Shown here: in pieces, positions 54,453 through 61,749 of the stretch
Layout: the number at the start of each line of letters is the position of its first letter
How positions within the stretch are numbered: position 1 is the first letter of the stretch
Source: Tannerella serpentiformis
GTDB taxonomy: Bacteria > Bacteroidota > Bacteroidia > Bacteroidales > Tannerellaceae
Assembly (NCBI RefSeq): GCF_003033925.1
Contig: NZ_CP028365.1
Span: 1,240,001 to 1,304,000, forward strand
DNA: 64,000 nt
Direction: 5' to 3'
The notes under the pieces: model-generated
Database searches by the model: none
What the model saw: only the letters and a program-made list of their open reading frames with translations
Told to the model about the DNA's origin: nothing
Made by a program: the position numbers and the translations under genes

Positions 54453-55256
54453 TCACTCCGGCGGGAACTTACGCGTGGGCATGACGCCCGTCTCCTCCTC
54501 CAGTTCCTGTAGCTCGCTGGCCTTGCGGAGCAGGTCGGAGGCAAAGATGAAATCGTTCAGTGCCTTGTTGCCGGACGAGATCACTTGCTCCTTCGTGCCC
54601 TGCCACTCCTTCCGGCCCTCGCTGATGAAGATGATGTTTTCGCCGATGTTCATCACCGAATTCATGTCGTGCGTGTTGATGATCGTCGTCATGTTGTACT
54701 CCTGAGTGATGCTGTGGATGAGGCGATCGATCACGAGCGACGTCTTCGGGTCGAGGCCCGAGTTGGGCTCGTCGCAAAGCAGGTATTTCGGTTGCAAGGC
54801 GATGGCCCGCGCGATGGCGGCACGCTTCATCATACCGCCACTGATCTCCGAGGGGTAGAGGTCGCGGGCATGACTGATCTCCACACGCTCGAGGCAACTG
54901 AGGGCGCGGCGCTCACGCTCGCGAGCCGTCTCGCGCGAGAACATGTCGAGCGGGAAGAGCACATTCTCGAGCACCGTCATGCTGTCAAACAGCGCCGAGC
55001 CTTGAAACAGCACGCCCGTCTCGCGGCGCAGGTGCTTCAGCTCCGACTTGTTCATCGACAGCAGGTCGCGCCCGTCGTAGAGCACGCGCCCGCGTTCCGG
55101 CTTCACCAGCCCGATGATACTCTTCACCGTCACCGTCTTGCCCGAGCCGCTTCGGCCGATGATGAGGTTCGTCTTGCCCGTCTCGAAGACGGCGCTGATG
55201 TCGTTCAGGATCACGCGCCCGTCGAACGACTTGACCAGATGTTCTATTTCGATCAT
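54453..55256 (-). CDS. mlaF: ABC transporter ATP-binding protein, MlaF-like
   Basis: A 267-residue ABC ATPase. Walker A is IIGRSGSGKTVTVKS (residues about 33-47); the Q-loop is in FQGSALFDSMTV; the signature is YPSEISGGMMKRAAIARAI (about 133-151); Walker B is KYLLCDEPNSGLDP, followed by the switch His in INTHD. The phrase GALFDS after the Q-loop and SGGM are typical of the Mla/Mce lipid transport ATPases that maintain outer membrane asymmetry. Its ATG overlaps the permease stop by 4 bp. The MCE-domain partner gene is not in the immediate neighbourhood. Confidence 0.92.
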   Translation of the reverse strand: MIEIEHLVKSFDGRVILNDISAVFETGKTNLIIGRSGSGKTVTVKSIIGLVKPERGRVLYDGRDLLSMNKSELKHLRRETGVLFQGSALFDSMTVLENVLFPLDMFSRETARERERRALSCLERVEISHARDLYPSEISGGMMKRAAIARAIALQPKYLLCDEPNSGLDPKTSLVIDRLIHSITQEYNMTTIINTHDMNSVMNIGENIIFISEGRKEWQGTKEQVISSGNKALNDFIFASDLLRKASELQELEEETGVMPTRKFPPE

Positions 55257-55999
55257 TTCGTAAGCATGATTTGAGTGAGGATCACGTCGGCCAACAGGAT
55301 CATGACGCTGCTGATCACAATGGCGTTCGTACTGGCCTTACCCACCTCTAAAGAGCCGCCCTTGACGTTGTAGCCGAAGTAGGAGGAGATCGACGAGATG
55401 AGGAAGGCGTAGACGACGGACTTGATGACGGAGTACCAGATGTAGAACGGGTTGAAGTAGTACTGAAGCCCGAACTCGAACGACGCCGGCGTCATGCCCG
55501 AGACGACGTGGCTGGCGAAGACACCGCCCAGAATGCCCGTCGTCATGCTAAAGAAGACGAGCACGGGGATGAACAGCATCATGCCCGTGATCTTAGGCAT
55601 GATCAGGAAGTTGGCCGAATTGACGCCCATGATCTCCATCGCGTCGATCTGCTCCGTGACGCGCATCGTGCCAATCTCGGACGTGATATTGCTGCCCACC
55701 TTACCGGCCAGAATAAGACACATGATGGACGAGGAGAACTCCAGCAGGATGATCTCGCGCGTGGTGTAGCCGATCGTAAATTTGGGGATGAGCGGTGAGC
55801 TGATGTTGAGCGAGATCTGTATCGCGATCACCGTGCCGATGAAGATCGAGATAATGACCACGATCCAAATCGAGTCGACGCCGAGCTTGTAGATCTCGCG
55901 CACAAGCTGCTTGAAGAACATGCTCCAACGCGTGGGCGGAGTGAGCGCTTTGCGCATCAGTAGGACGTATTCGCCTACCTGTTGTAATGCCTTGATCAT
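55253..55999 (-). CDS. mlaE: ABC transporter permease, MlaE-like
   Basis: A 248-residue integral membrane protein of the MlaE family. Five or so hydrophobic segments are visible. VDSIWIVVIISIFIGTVIAI, LILAGKVGSNITSEIGTMRV-type loop (GKVGSNITSEIGTMRVTEQIDAMEIMGVNSA) and SSYFGYNVKGGSLEVGKAST are characteristic. It forms the membrane channel with the MlaF-like ATPase, with which it overlaps by 4 bp. Start 55999 (MIKALQQVGEYVLLM); the longer ORF runs into a GTAGGGGC element, which lies just upstream in the promoter region. Confidence 0.93.
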   Translation of the reverse strand: MIKALQQVGEYVLLMRKALTPPTRWSMFFKQLVREIYKLGVDSIWIVVIISIFIGTVIAIQISLNISSPLIPKFTIGYTTREIILLEFSSSIMCLILAGKVGSNITSEIGTMRVTEQIDAMEIMGVNSANFLIMPKITGMMLFIPVLVFFSMTTGILGGVFASHVVSGMTPASFEFGLQYYFNPFYIWYSVIKSVVYAFLISSISSYFGYNVKGGSLEVGKASTNAIVISSVMILLADVILTQIMLTK

Positions 56000-56019
56000 A
56001 TTTTGAGAGGGGAATGTTT

Positions 56020-56091
56020 GTAGGGGCACAAAAGCATACGCCCCGGATTGTGTAATGGTACGTGCAGGGGGCGTATGCAATACGCCCCTAC
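56020..56091. repeat. Shortened GTAGGGGC inverted element upstream of mlaE
   Basis: GTAGGGGCACAAAAGCATAC at 56020 and the inverted GTATGCAATACGCCCCTAC ending at 56091; only 72 bp in total, with a 20-bp centre. It occupies the space where the mlaE promoter should be. Confidence 0.75.
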
Positions 56092-56096
56092 AACTA

Positions 56097-56822
56097 TTAT
56101 ATCCGATGATAAATCTCTTCCATTGGCACACGGAACCGTTCGCCCCAGACGCCACGCCCTTCGTCGCGGATGCCGCAGCTGATGATCATATTGACCTCAG
56201 CACGGCGTGGCAGGCGGAGGATGCGCTTCACCCGTAGGCTGTCGAAGCCCTCGAGCGGACACGTGTCATAGCCCGCGTCGGTCATGGCCAGCATGAACGT
56301 TTGCACGACCAGCGCACAACTCTTATGCACCACCACGCGCATATCGGCTTCCGAGACTTGCCGCGTGATCGGGCGGAAGAGGCCGACGGCCATGAGGATC
56401 GTCTTACGCAGCAGGCCGAGCAGCCCGAACGCGTTGCCGTAGAGGAAAGGCATCACGCGCTGGTAATACAACTCCCAACGCTTCGTGCGATGAGCCTGTC
56501 TGTCGGCAGGACTGTTACGCGCTACGTTGCCCCGTTCAAAGGCCAGTGCCGCGGCGGCACGGCGGCGGAACAAATCGCGTCGGGTGACGAAGACGACAAG
56601 CTGCTGCGCCGTCGACACGGCCGTCTGATCTAAACATGCGGGCACCAAACGGCGGATCGTGTCCGGGTCGGTGACGTGATAACACTCCCAGAGTTGCATG
56701 TTGGAGCTGGTGGGAGCCAGGCGTGCCAGGTCGATGCAGTGGCGCACCGTATCGGCATCGATCGCCTCGTCTGTGTAACGACGCACCGCTCGACGGGTGC
56801 GGAGGATTTCTTCTAATGTCAT
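56097..56822 (-). CDS. Nitroreductase family protein
   Basis: A 241-residue FMN-dependent nitroreductase-like protein. The N-terminus MTLEEILRTRRAVRRYTDEAI carries the FMN-phosphate-binding RRAVRRY motif, followed by LARLAPTSSNMQLWECYHV. The C-terminal GYDTCPLEGFDSLRVKRIL corresponds to the second FMN-contact region (usually GxGTCPxxGF...). It probably reduces nitro compounds or quinones with NAD(P)H; the natural substrate is unknown. It is likely monocistronic: repeat elements lie on both sides. Confidence 0.92.
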   Translation of the reverse strand: MTLEEILRTRRAVRRYTDEAIDADTVRHCIDLARLAPTSSNMQLWECYHVTDPDTIRRLVPACLDQTAVSTAQQLVVFVTRRDLFRRRAAAALAFERGNVARNSPADRQAHRTKRWELYYQRVMPFLYGNAFGLLGLLRKTILMAVGLFRPITRQVSEADMRVVVHKSCALVVQTFMLAMTDAGYDTCPLEGFDSLRVKRILRLPRRAEVNMIISCGIRDEGRGVWGERFRVPMEEIYHRI

Positions 56823-56869
56823 GGGGGAAATGGAAAAGCGAAAAACTAAAAGTGGTAGAGGATCAATTG

Positions 56870-56965
56870 CTTGGCACGTACCTGGCCGAGTTGGCCGGCG
56901 CCCCTTGGCGCCTTGACTTTCTTTTGCTTCTTTTCTTGTGTCAAGACAAGAAAAGAAGGAGTAAA
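56870..56965. repeat. CCTTTTCTTG-family repeat, reverse orientation
   Basis: GGCACGTACCTGGCCGAG...GGCGCC, then GACTTTCTTTTGCTTC and a TTCTTGTGTC/GACAAGAA hairpin. The order is the reverse of the blocks at 19.4-20.7 kb. Confidence 0.65.
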
Positions 56966-56981
56966 GACAAGCGAAGAGCCC

Positions 56982-57620
56982 TTATTCGGCACTCTCGCTC
57001 ATCACTGTCTTGGCTAAGTTGTAAAACGATTGAGGCACCTCTCGCTCACCGTTCGAAACGAAATCGTTGAAGCCCTCATCGTCGGTAAGATGGAACACAC
57101 GACCGGTAGAGTCACATTCATAGACGTAGGTGTCTTCTCCGACCTTCACCGAGCCACTGAGTGCGTCGGGGATGGCGTAGTCCTTGACCTGCGAGGCCAT
57201 GTAGAGGAGTCGGCTGCGCCACTTGACCGACGCCGCGCGCGTCTGCCCGCTCTCGATCAGGCGACGGATCTCCGTGAGGCTGCAATCGCTGCCGCTGCCC
57301 GAGAGGTCGCCTTTGCTAAAGTCCGGCAGGGCGTCCATCATCTCCACCAAGTGCTTTGACTTGCGCTTGCCGCCTTGAGTCATGGCCTCGACAAGCTCCC
57401 AAGCGTCACGGATGGACTGGATGGACAACACGGCGATGGTGATCTCTCGCCGCAGCTGCGTCTTGTCGAACTCCATGACGACAGGTCCGGGTTCGGGTTC
57501 GTTACTGGGAACCATCACGGGTTCGTTCGGCGTCGCGGCTGGAGCCTGCTCGGCTTTGCGTTCGCTGCACCCTGTCAGTAGGGCGAGCGCAGCCAGTGTA
57601 AGCAGTAAGAGCTTATTCAT
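56982..57620 (-). CDS. Hypothetical lipoprotein
   Basis: A 212-residue protein with a clear lipoprotein signal (MNKLLLLTLAALALLTGC; lipobox LTGC, Cys18). A Pro/Glu-rich linker (about 25-50) leads to a helical domain, LRREITIAVLSIQSIRDAW, and a second half with VGEDTYVYECDSTGRVFHLTDDEGF. No family is recognised. It lies 17 bp after the stop of the zinc peptidase gene on the same strand, so the pair is probably an operon and both products face the periplasm. Confidence 0.82.
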   Translation of the reverse strand: MNKLLLLTLAALALLTGCSERKAEQAPAATPNEPVMVPSNEPEPGPVVMEFDKTQLRREITIAVLSIQSIRDAWELVEAMTQGGKRKSKHLVEMMDALPDFSKGDLSGSGSDCSLTEIRRLIESGQTRAASVKWRSRLLYMASQVKDYAIPDALSGSVKVGEDTYVYECDSTGRVFHLTDDEGFNDFVSNGEREVPQSFYNLAKTVMSESAE

Positions 57621-57637
57621 TGCTGATCGTTGTATGA

Positions 57638-58513
57638 TTAGAGTTCGTCATAGGGGACCGAGAACGTGTCGCCGCCCCTGAGCTTGCCGGACTGGTAGCC
57701 GCGCTTGAGCCAACGCATGCGCTGCGCGGAGGTACCGTGCGTGAAGGCGTCGGGGACGACGGATCCTCCGGCCGCCTTTTGCAGTCGGTCGTCACCCACC
57801 TGCGAGGCAGCGTTGATGGCCTCCTCCAAGTCGCCGTCCTGGAGCGACTTCCAGCGTTCGTTCTCGTGATTGGCCCAGACGCCCGCCAAATAGTCGGCCT
57901 GAAGCTCTAACCGGACGCTGAGGCGGTTGCCCTCCTTCTTGCCGAGACGCGCCGTCTCGCGATTGACACGCTCAATGTTACCGAGGAGGTATTGGACGTG
58001 GTGGCCGACCTCGTGAGCGATGACGTAGGCATAGGCAAAGTCGCCGCCGGCGCCCAAGCTCCGCTCCATCTCGTCGAAGAACGAGAGATCGATATACACC
58101 GTCTGATCAGCGGGGCAGTAGAAGGGTCCCGTGGACGACGAGGCTTGTCCGCAGCCCGAGCGCGTAGAGTTGCGGTAGATCACCATCTTCGGCTGGGTAT
58201 ATTCCAAGCCTTCGGCCTTGAAAAGCTCCGTCCACACGTCCTCCGTGCTGGCGAAGACTTTCTTCGTAAAGCTGAAAAGTGCAGCCTCTTCTTCGCTCTG
58301 CACATATTCCTTCTGTGGCGACGCATCGTCGGCCTCACTGCCGCCGACACCGCCTTGCAACACCTCGAGCGGATTGCCGCCCATGACCCACGTCAGCAGC
58401 GCCACGATGATCATGCCGCCAATGCCGAGCGACGCCTTACCGCCGCCCGACATGCCGCCGCCACTGCGTCGGTCTTCCACATTCGTGCTTTCTCTTCTTC
58501 CGTCTAAACGCAT
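57638..58513 (-). CDS. Neutral zinc metallopeptidase (YpfJ-like)
   Basis: A 291-residue membrane-anchored protein. The N-terminus is MRLDGRRESTNVEDRRSGGG, followed by one membrane segment (LGIGGMIIVALLTWVMG, about 28-45). The domain after it carries the zinc motif HEVGHHVQYLLG near residue 165, with ELQADYLAGVWA (third ligand region) near 205. YCPADQTVYIDLSFFDEM and the end RMRWLKRGYQSGKL are typical of the family. The catalytic part faces the periplasm. Substrates are unknown. It is co-directional with the lipoprotein gene downstream. Confidence 0.93.
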   Translation of the reverse strand: MRLDGRRESTNVEDRRSGGGMSGGGKASLGIGGMIIVALLTWVMGGNPLEVLQGGVGGSEADDASPQKEYVQSEEEAALFSFTKKVFASTEDVWTELFKAEGLEYTQPKMVIYRNSTRSGCGQASSSTGPFYCPADQTVYIDLSFFDEMERSLGAGGDFAYAYVIAHEVGHHVQYLLGNIERVNRETARLGKKEGNRLSVRLELQADYLAGVWANHENERWKSLQDGDLEEAINAASQVGDDRLQKAAGGSVVPDAFTHGTSAQRMRWLKRGYQSGKLRGGDTFSVPYDEL

Positions 58514-58684
58514 AATTGGATAAGTAGTTAGGGGAGAGTTTGAAGTAGTAGTGGGTAGTTAGAGGTAGTAGGGTATGCCTTTTACTACCTGTGGGACGAA
58601 AGCCCCGATGACTACCAGACGCACAGCGCCTATAACCTACCCGAAGCGAACGCTCCGAAACGACCCCGAGGCCCACGGCCTTGA

Positions 58685-59788
58685 TTACACATTGAATCGA
58701 TAATGCATGATGTCTCCGTCTTGCACGACATACTCTTTGCCCTCGACGTGCATACGGCCGGCCTCCTTGACGGCCGACTCAGAGCCGTACTGAATAAAGT
58801 CGTCGTACTTGATCACCTCCGCACGGATGAATCCCTTCTCAAAGTCAGTATGGATCACGCCCGCGCATTGGGGTGCCTTGCTGCCACGGCGATAGGTCCA
58901 AGCGCGCACCTCGTCCGGCCCGGCGGTGAGGAAGGTCTCGAGGTCCAGCAGGCGATAAGCGGTCTTGATCAGCCGGTTCACACCCGACTCCTCGAGGCCG
59001 GCCTCGGCGAGGAACATCTGCCGCTCCTCGTAGGTGTCCAGCTCCGCGATCTCACTCTCGATCTTAGCCGCCACGACGAGCAGCTCCGCGCCTTCGTCCT
59101 TGATGGCCTCGCGCACCTGCTCCACATAGGCGTTACCCGATGCGGCGCTGGCCTCATCCACATTGCAGACGTAGAGCACGGGTTTGTTGGTCAGCAGGAA
59201 GAGATCGCGAGCCACGCGTTGCTCGTCCTTCGTATCGAACGTCACCGAGCGGGCGTTCCGACCCTGTTCGAGCGCCTCCTTGTAGCGTGCCAGCACGCCG
59301 TAGGCCAACGCTGCCTGCTTGTCGCCACCCGTCTGTGCCTGCTTCTGCACCTTGGCGATACGGCTCTCGATCGTCTCCAGGTCACGGATCTGCAGCTCGG
59401 CGTCGATGATCTCCTTGTCGCGCACGGGGTCAACACTGCCGTCCACGTGCACCACGTTCGCGTCGTCGAAACAGCGCAACACGTGCAGGATGGCGTCCGT
59501 CTCGCGGATATTGGCCAGGAACTTATTCCCCAAGCCTTCGCCCCGGCTGGCGCCCTTCACGAGGCCCGCGATGTCGACAATCTCGACCGTCGTGGGCACG
59601 ATGCGCGCGGGGTAGACCAGCTCGGCCAGCCGTGTGAGCCGCTCGTCGGGCACGGTGATGACGCCCACGTTGGGTTCGATGGTACAAAAAGGAAAGTTCG
59701 CCGCCTGCGCCTTCGCGTTCGACAAGCAATTAAACAAGGTCGACTTCCCCACGTTGGGAAGCCCTACGATTCCACACTGTAATGCCAT
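58685..59788 (-). CDS. ychF: Obg-like ATPase YchF
   Basis: A 367-residue YchF protein. [20 protein letters not shown] (P-loop) opens the sequence. [20 protein letters not shown] contains the hydrophobic replacement of the catalytic Gln that is usual for this family. [13 protein letters not shown] replaces the GTP-specific NKxD motif, consistent with ATP preference. The C-terminal TGS-like domain ends [17 protein letters not shown]. It is a ribosome-associated ATPase linked to redox stress. Short TAGT-rich sequences flank it on both sides (58530-58575, 59790-59835). Confidence 0.97.
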   Translation of the reverse strand: MALQCGIVGLPNVGKSTLFNCLSNAKAQAANFPFCTIEPNVGVITVPDERLTRLAELVYPARIVPTTVEIVDIAGLVKGASRGEGLGNKFLANIRETDAILHVLRCFDDANVVHVDGSVDPVRDKEIIDAELQIRDLETIESRIAKVQKQAQTGGDKQAALAYGVLARYKEALEQGRNARSVTFDTKDEQRVARDLFLLTNKPVLYVCNVDEASAASGNAYVEQVREAIKDEGAELLVVAAKIESEIAELDTYEERQMFLAEAGLEESGVNRLIKTAYRLLDLETFLTAGPDEVRAWTYRRGSKAPQCAGVIHTDFEKGFIRAEVIKYDDFIQYGSESAVKEAGRMHVEGKEYVVQDGDIMHYRFNV

Positions 59789-59944
59789 TATAAGTAGTAG
59801 TTAGAGTAATCTCGGAGTAGTAAGTAGTAGTCAGACATGGTATCGGATCGCTCTCAACGCATCCATATACCAGATAACCGGCGGCAAAGATAGGCGGGAT
59901 GGGCGGGGAACACCTTGTCGTGAATGTTTGTCCCTCCTTCCGAG

Positions 59945-60152
59945 GGGTCGGAAAACGTCAAAACGCGCCGCTGAACGTTTCCGACGCGTCGGAAAGCATC
60001 AAAACACGCCGCTGAACGTTTCCGAGGCCTCGGAAAGCTCCAAAACACGCCGCTGAACGTTTCCGACGCGTCGGAAAGCTCCAAAACACGCCGCTGAACA
60101 TTTCCGAGGCCTCGGAAGGCTCAAAACACGTCGCTGAACGTTTCCGAGGCCT
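59945..60152. repeat. Five 40-41 bp units with exchangeable perfect palindromes
   Basis: CTGAACG cores at 59971, 60012, 60053, 60094 and 60134. Each is followed by an 18-bp palindrome: TTTCCGACGCGTCGGAAA (59978-59995) or TTTCCGAGGCCTCGGAAA (60019-60036), alternating along the array. The two forms differ at four positions yet both are perfect. The array lies between divergent ychF and the glycosyltransferase gene. Confidence 0.92.
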
Positions 60153-60164
60153 CGGGGCGGCTGC

Positions 60165-60270
60165 GGCCGCCGGCGAAGTCTGGCCGGGTACCAGAAAAAT
60201 TTCCTTGCCTCGATAGAGGCCATCAGGGACGCCAGCCAAGTCTGGCCGGGTACCAAGAAAACTTCGCAGG
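60165..60270. repeat. GTCTGGCCGGGTACC repeat pair
   Basis: GTCTGGCCGGGTACCA occurs at about 60178 and 60241, with CATCAGGGACGCCAGCC between them. The whole is bracketed by inverted GCGGCTGCGGCCGCC and GGCGGCCGCAGCCGC (60157-60171 and 60271-60285). It is related to the 3' half of the CCTTTTCTTG repeat family. Confidence 0.7.
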
Positions 60271-60305
60271 CGGCCGCAGCCGCCCCGCAGATTGGCCCCT
60301 CGGTT

Positions 60306-60313
60306 TACTTTTG
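60306..60313 (+). promoter_or_regulatory. -7 box of the glycosyltransferase gene
   Basis: TACTTTTG matches TAnnTTTG, 24 bp before ATG 60338. It sets the start choice, since ATG 60311 lies within the box. Confidence 0.65.
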
Positions 60314-60337
60314 CCGCCACCATTTACGAACCCATCA

Positions 60338-61369
60338 ATGAAAGTATCTGTCATCCTTTTGAATTGGAACGGGCGAAAGTTGCTCGAGAAGTTTCTGCCG
60401 TCGGTCGTGGCGCATACGCCGCCAGACGTGGCCGAGGTGGTCGTAGCCGACAACGGTTCGACGGACGACTCTGTGGCCATGCTCCGCGAGCGCTTCCCCA
60501 GTGTCCGCCTCATCCTGCTCGACCGCAACTATGGCTTTGCCGAGGGTTACAACCGGGCCATCGAGCAGACCACGGCGGAGTACACGGTGCTGCTCAACAC
60601 CGATGTGGAGGTGACGCCTGGCTGGCTCACGGCACCGCTCGAGGAGCTGGACGCCGACGCCTCGGTAGCGGCCGTGCAACCCAAGCTACTCTCCCGCCGC
60701 GACCGCTCGTTCTTCGAGTATGCCGGGGCGGCCGGTGGGTGGATCGATCGCTACGGATATCCCTTCTGTCGTGGGCGTGTGCTCAGCGTCGTGGAGGAGG
60801 ATCGCGGGCAGTACGACACGCCGGCCGACATCCTTTGGGCCTCGGGCGCCTGCCTCTTCATCCGCACCGACCTCTACCGCCGTGTGGGCGGGCTAGACGC
60901 GCGCTTCTTCGCTCACCAAGAGGAGATCGACCTCTGTTGGCGACTCCGCTCGCGGGGCTATCGGCTGCGCTGCACGCCCCAGTCGGTCGTCTTCCACGTC
61001 GGCGGCGGCACACTCCACACGGAGAGCCCCTACAAGACGTTCCTCAACTTCCGCAACAACCTGCTGATGATCTACAAGAACCTGCCCGACCGTGAGCTGC
61101 CCCGCGTGATGCGTCTGCGGCGCGTGCTGGACTATTTCGCGGCGCTTCACTTCCTCCTGACGGGTCACGCGAAGAACGCCCTGGCCGTCGTCCGTGCCCG
61201 CCGCGAGTTCCGCCGCCTGCGCCCGGCGTACACCCCCGTCCGCATCGAGAACCTCCGCCTCTCCACCCTCGATCCCATCCCGGAACAGATGAATAGGTCG
61301 CTGCTTGCGGCGTTTTATTTCAAGGGACAAAAGCAGTTTGATCAATTGATGCCGGAAGCTCATGGATGA
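60338..61369 (+). CDS. Family 2 glycosyltransferase
   Basis: A 343-residue GT-A glycosyltransferase of the rhamnosyltransferase-like group. MKVSVILLNWNGRKLLEKFL begins the fold; VVVADNGSTDDSVAML binds the nucleotide. LLNTDVEVTPGWL holds the DxD-type motif (NTDVE), ASGACLFIRTDLYRRVGGLD is the acceptor loop, and HQEEIDLCWRLRSRGYRL carries the ED-type catalytic base. The C-terminal 80 residues contain short helices with FLNFRNNLLMIYKNLP, common in this group, and may touch the membrane. It probably adds a sugar to a cell-surface glycan. A 40-codon ORF overlaps its end. Confidence 0.92.
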   Translation: MKVSVILLNWNGRKLLEKFLPSVVAHTPPDVAEVVVADNGSTDDSVAMLRERFPSVRLILLDRNYGFAEGYNRAIEQTTAEYTVLLNTDVEVTPGWLTAPLEELDADASVAAVQPKLLSRRDRSFFEYAGAAGGWIDRYGYPFCRGRVLSVVEEDRGQYDTPADILWASGACLFIRTDLYRRVGGLDARFFAHQEEIDLCWRLRSRGYRLRCTPQSVVFHVGGGTLHTESPYKTFLNFRNNLLMIYKNLPDRELPRVMRLRRVLDYFAALHFLLTGHAKNALAVVRARREFRRLRPAYTPVRIENLRLSTLDPIPEQMNRSLLAAFYFKGQKQFDQLMPEAHG

Positions 61370-61484
61370 TCAAGATTTTCACCCCAACGAGACCACGCTC
61401 GCGGCGATGAGAGAGGCTGAGAGTGGCGTGGAATTAGAAGAACTGGACCTCGACAACTTCGATGAATACGTCAAGTCGTTGTGA
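61362..61484 (+). CDS. Mini antitoxin-like protein, 40 residues
   Basis: ATG 61362 overlaps the end of the glycosyltransferase gene by 8 bp in another frame and reads to TGA 61482-61484. The sequence contains NETTLAAMREAESGVELEEL and ends FDEYVKSL. This resembles the C-terminal, toxin-binding tail of RelB/DinJ-type antitoxins (NxxTLAAM-EAE-G pattern) without the DNA-binding N-terminus. No toxin gene follows; only a GTAGGGGCG element. It may be a remnant or a stand-alone antitoxin fragment. Confidence 0.5.
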   Translation: MDDQDFHPNETTLAAMREAESGVELEELDLDNFDEYVKSL

Positions 61485-61516
61485 CATCCCGCAGGGGGAC
61501 GGAGGCGCGTAACGCG

Positions 61517-61644
61517 GTAGGGGCGTATTGCATACGCCCCACCAATGCCCCGACAGGGGCAGACACCGTTTCATTACCATTCAATCGTCATTCAAATCCG
61601 CCCCCTTCGGGGCCGTCTGTGGGGCGTATGCAATACGCCCCTAC
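61517..61644. repeat. GTAGGGGCG inverted-repeat element (128 bp)
   Basis: Left arm GTAGGGGCGTATTGCATACG from 61517 and right arm GTATGCAATACGCCCCTAC ending at 61644. The centre differs from the 117-bp elements at 19.5 and 20.8 kb, so only the arms are conserved. Confidence 0.8.
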
Positions 61645-61688
61645 CCACAGGCACAATCATTCTATGATTGCACCTACATTCAAATACA

Positions 61689-61722
61689 AAGGGCACCCCC
61701 GACGCGTCGGAGGTGCCCTTTT
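61689..61722 (-). terminator. Terminator of the tricorn-like protease gene
   Basis: AAAGGGCACC (61688-61697) pairs with GGTGCCCTTT, with CCGACGCGTCGG-type inner pairing. It has the same AGGGCACC core as the terminator at 54393. Confidence 0.85.
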
Positions 61723-61749
61723 CATGATGGATCACTAATCATCGATCGA

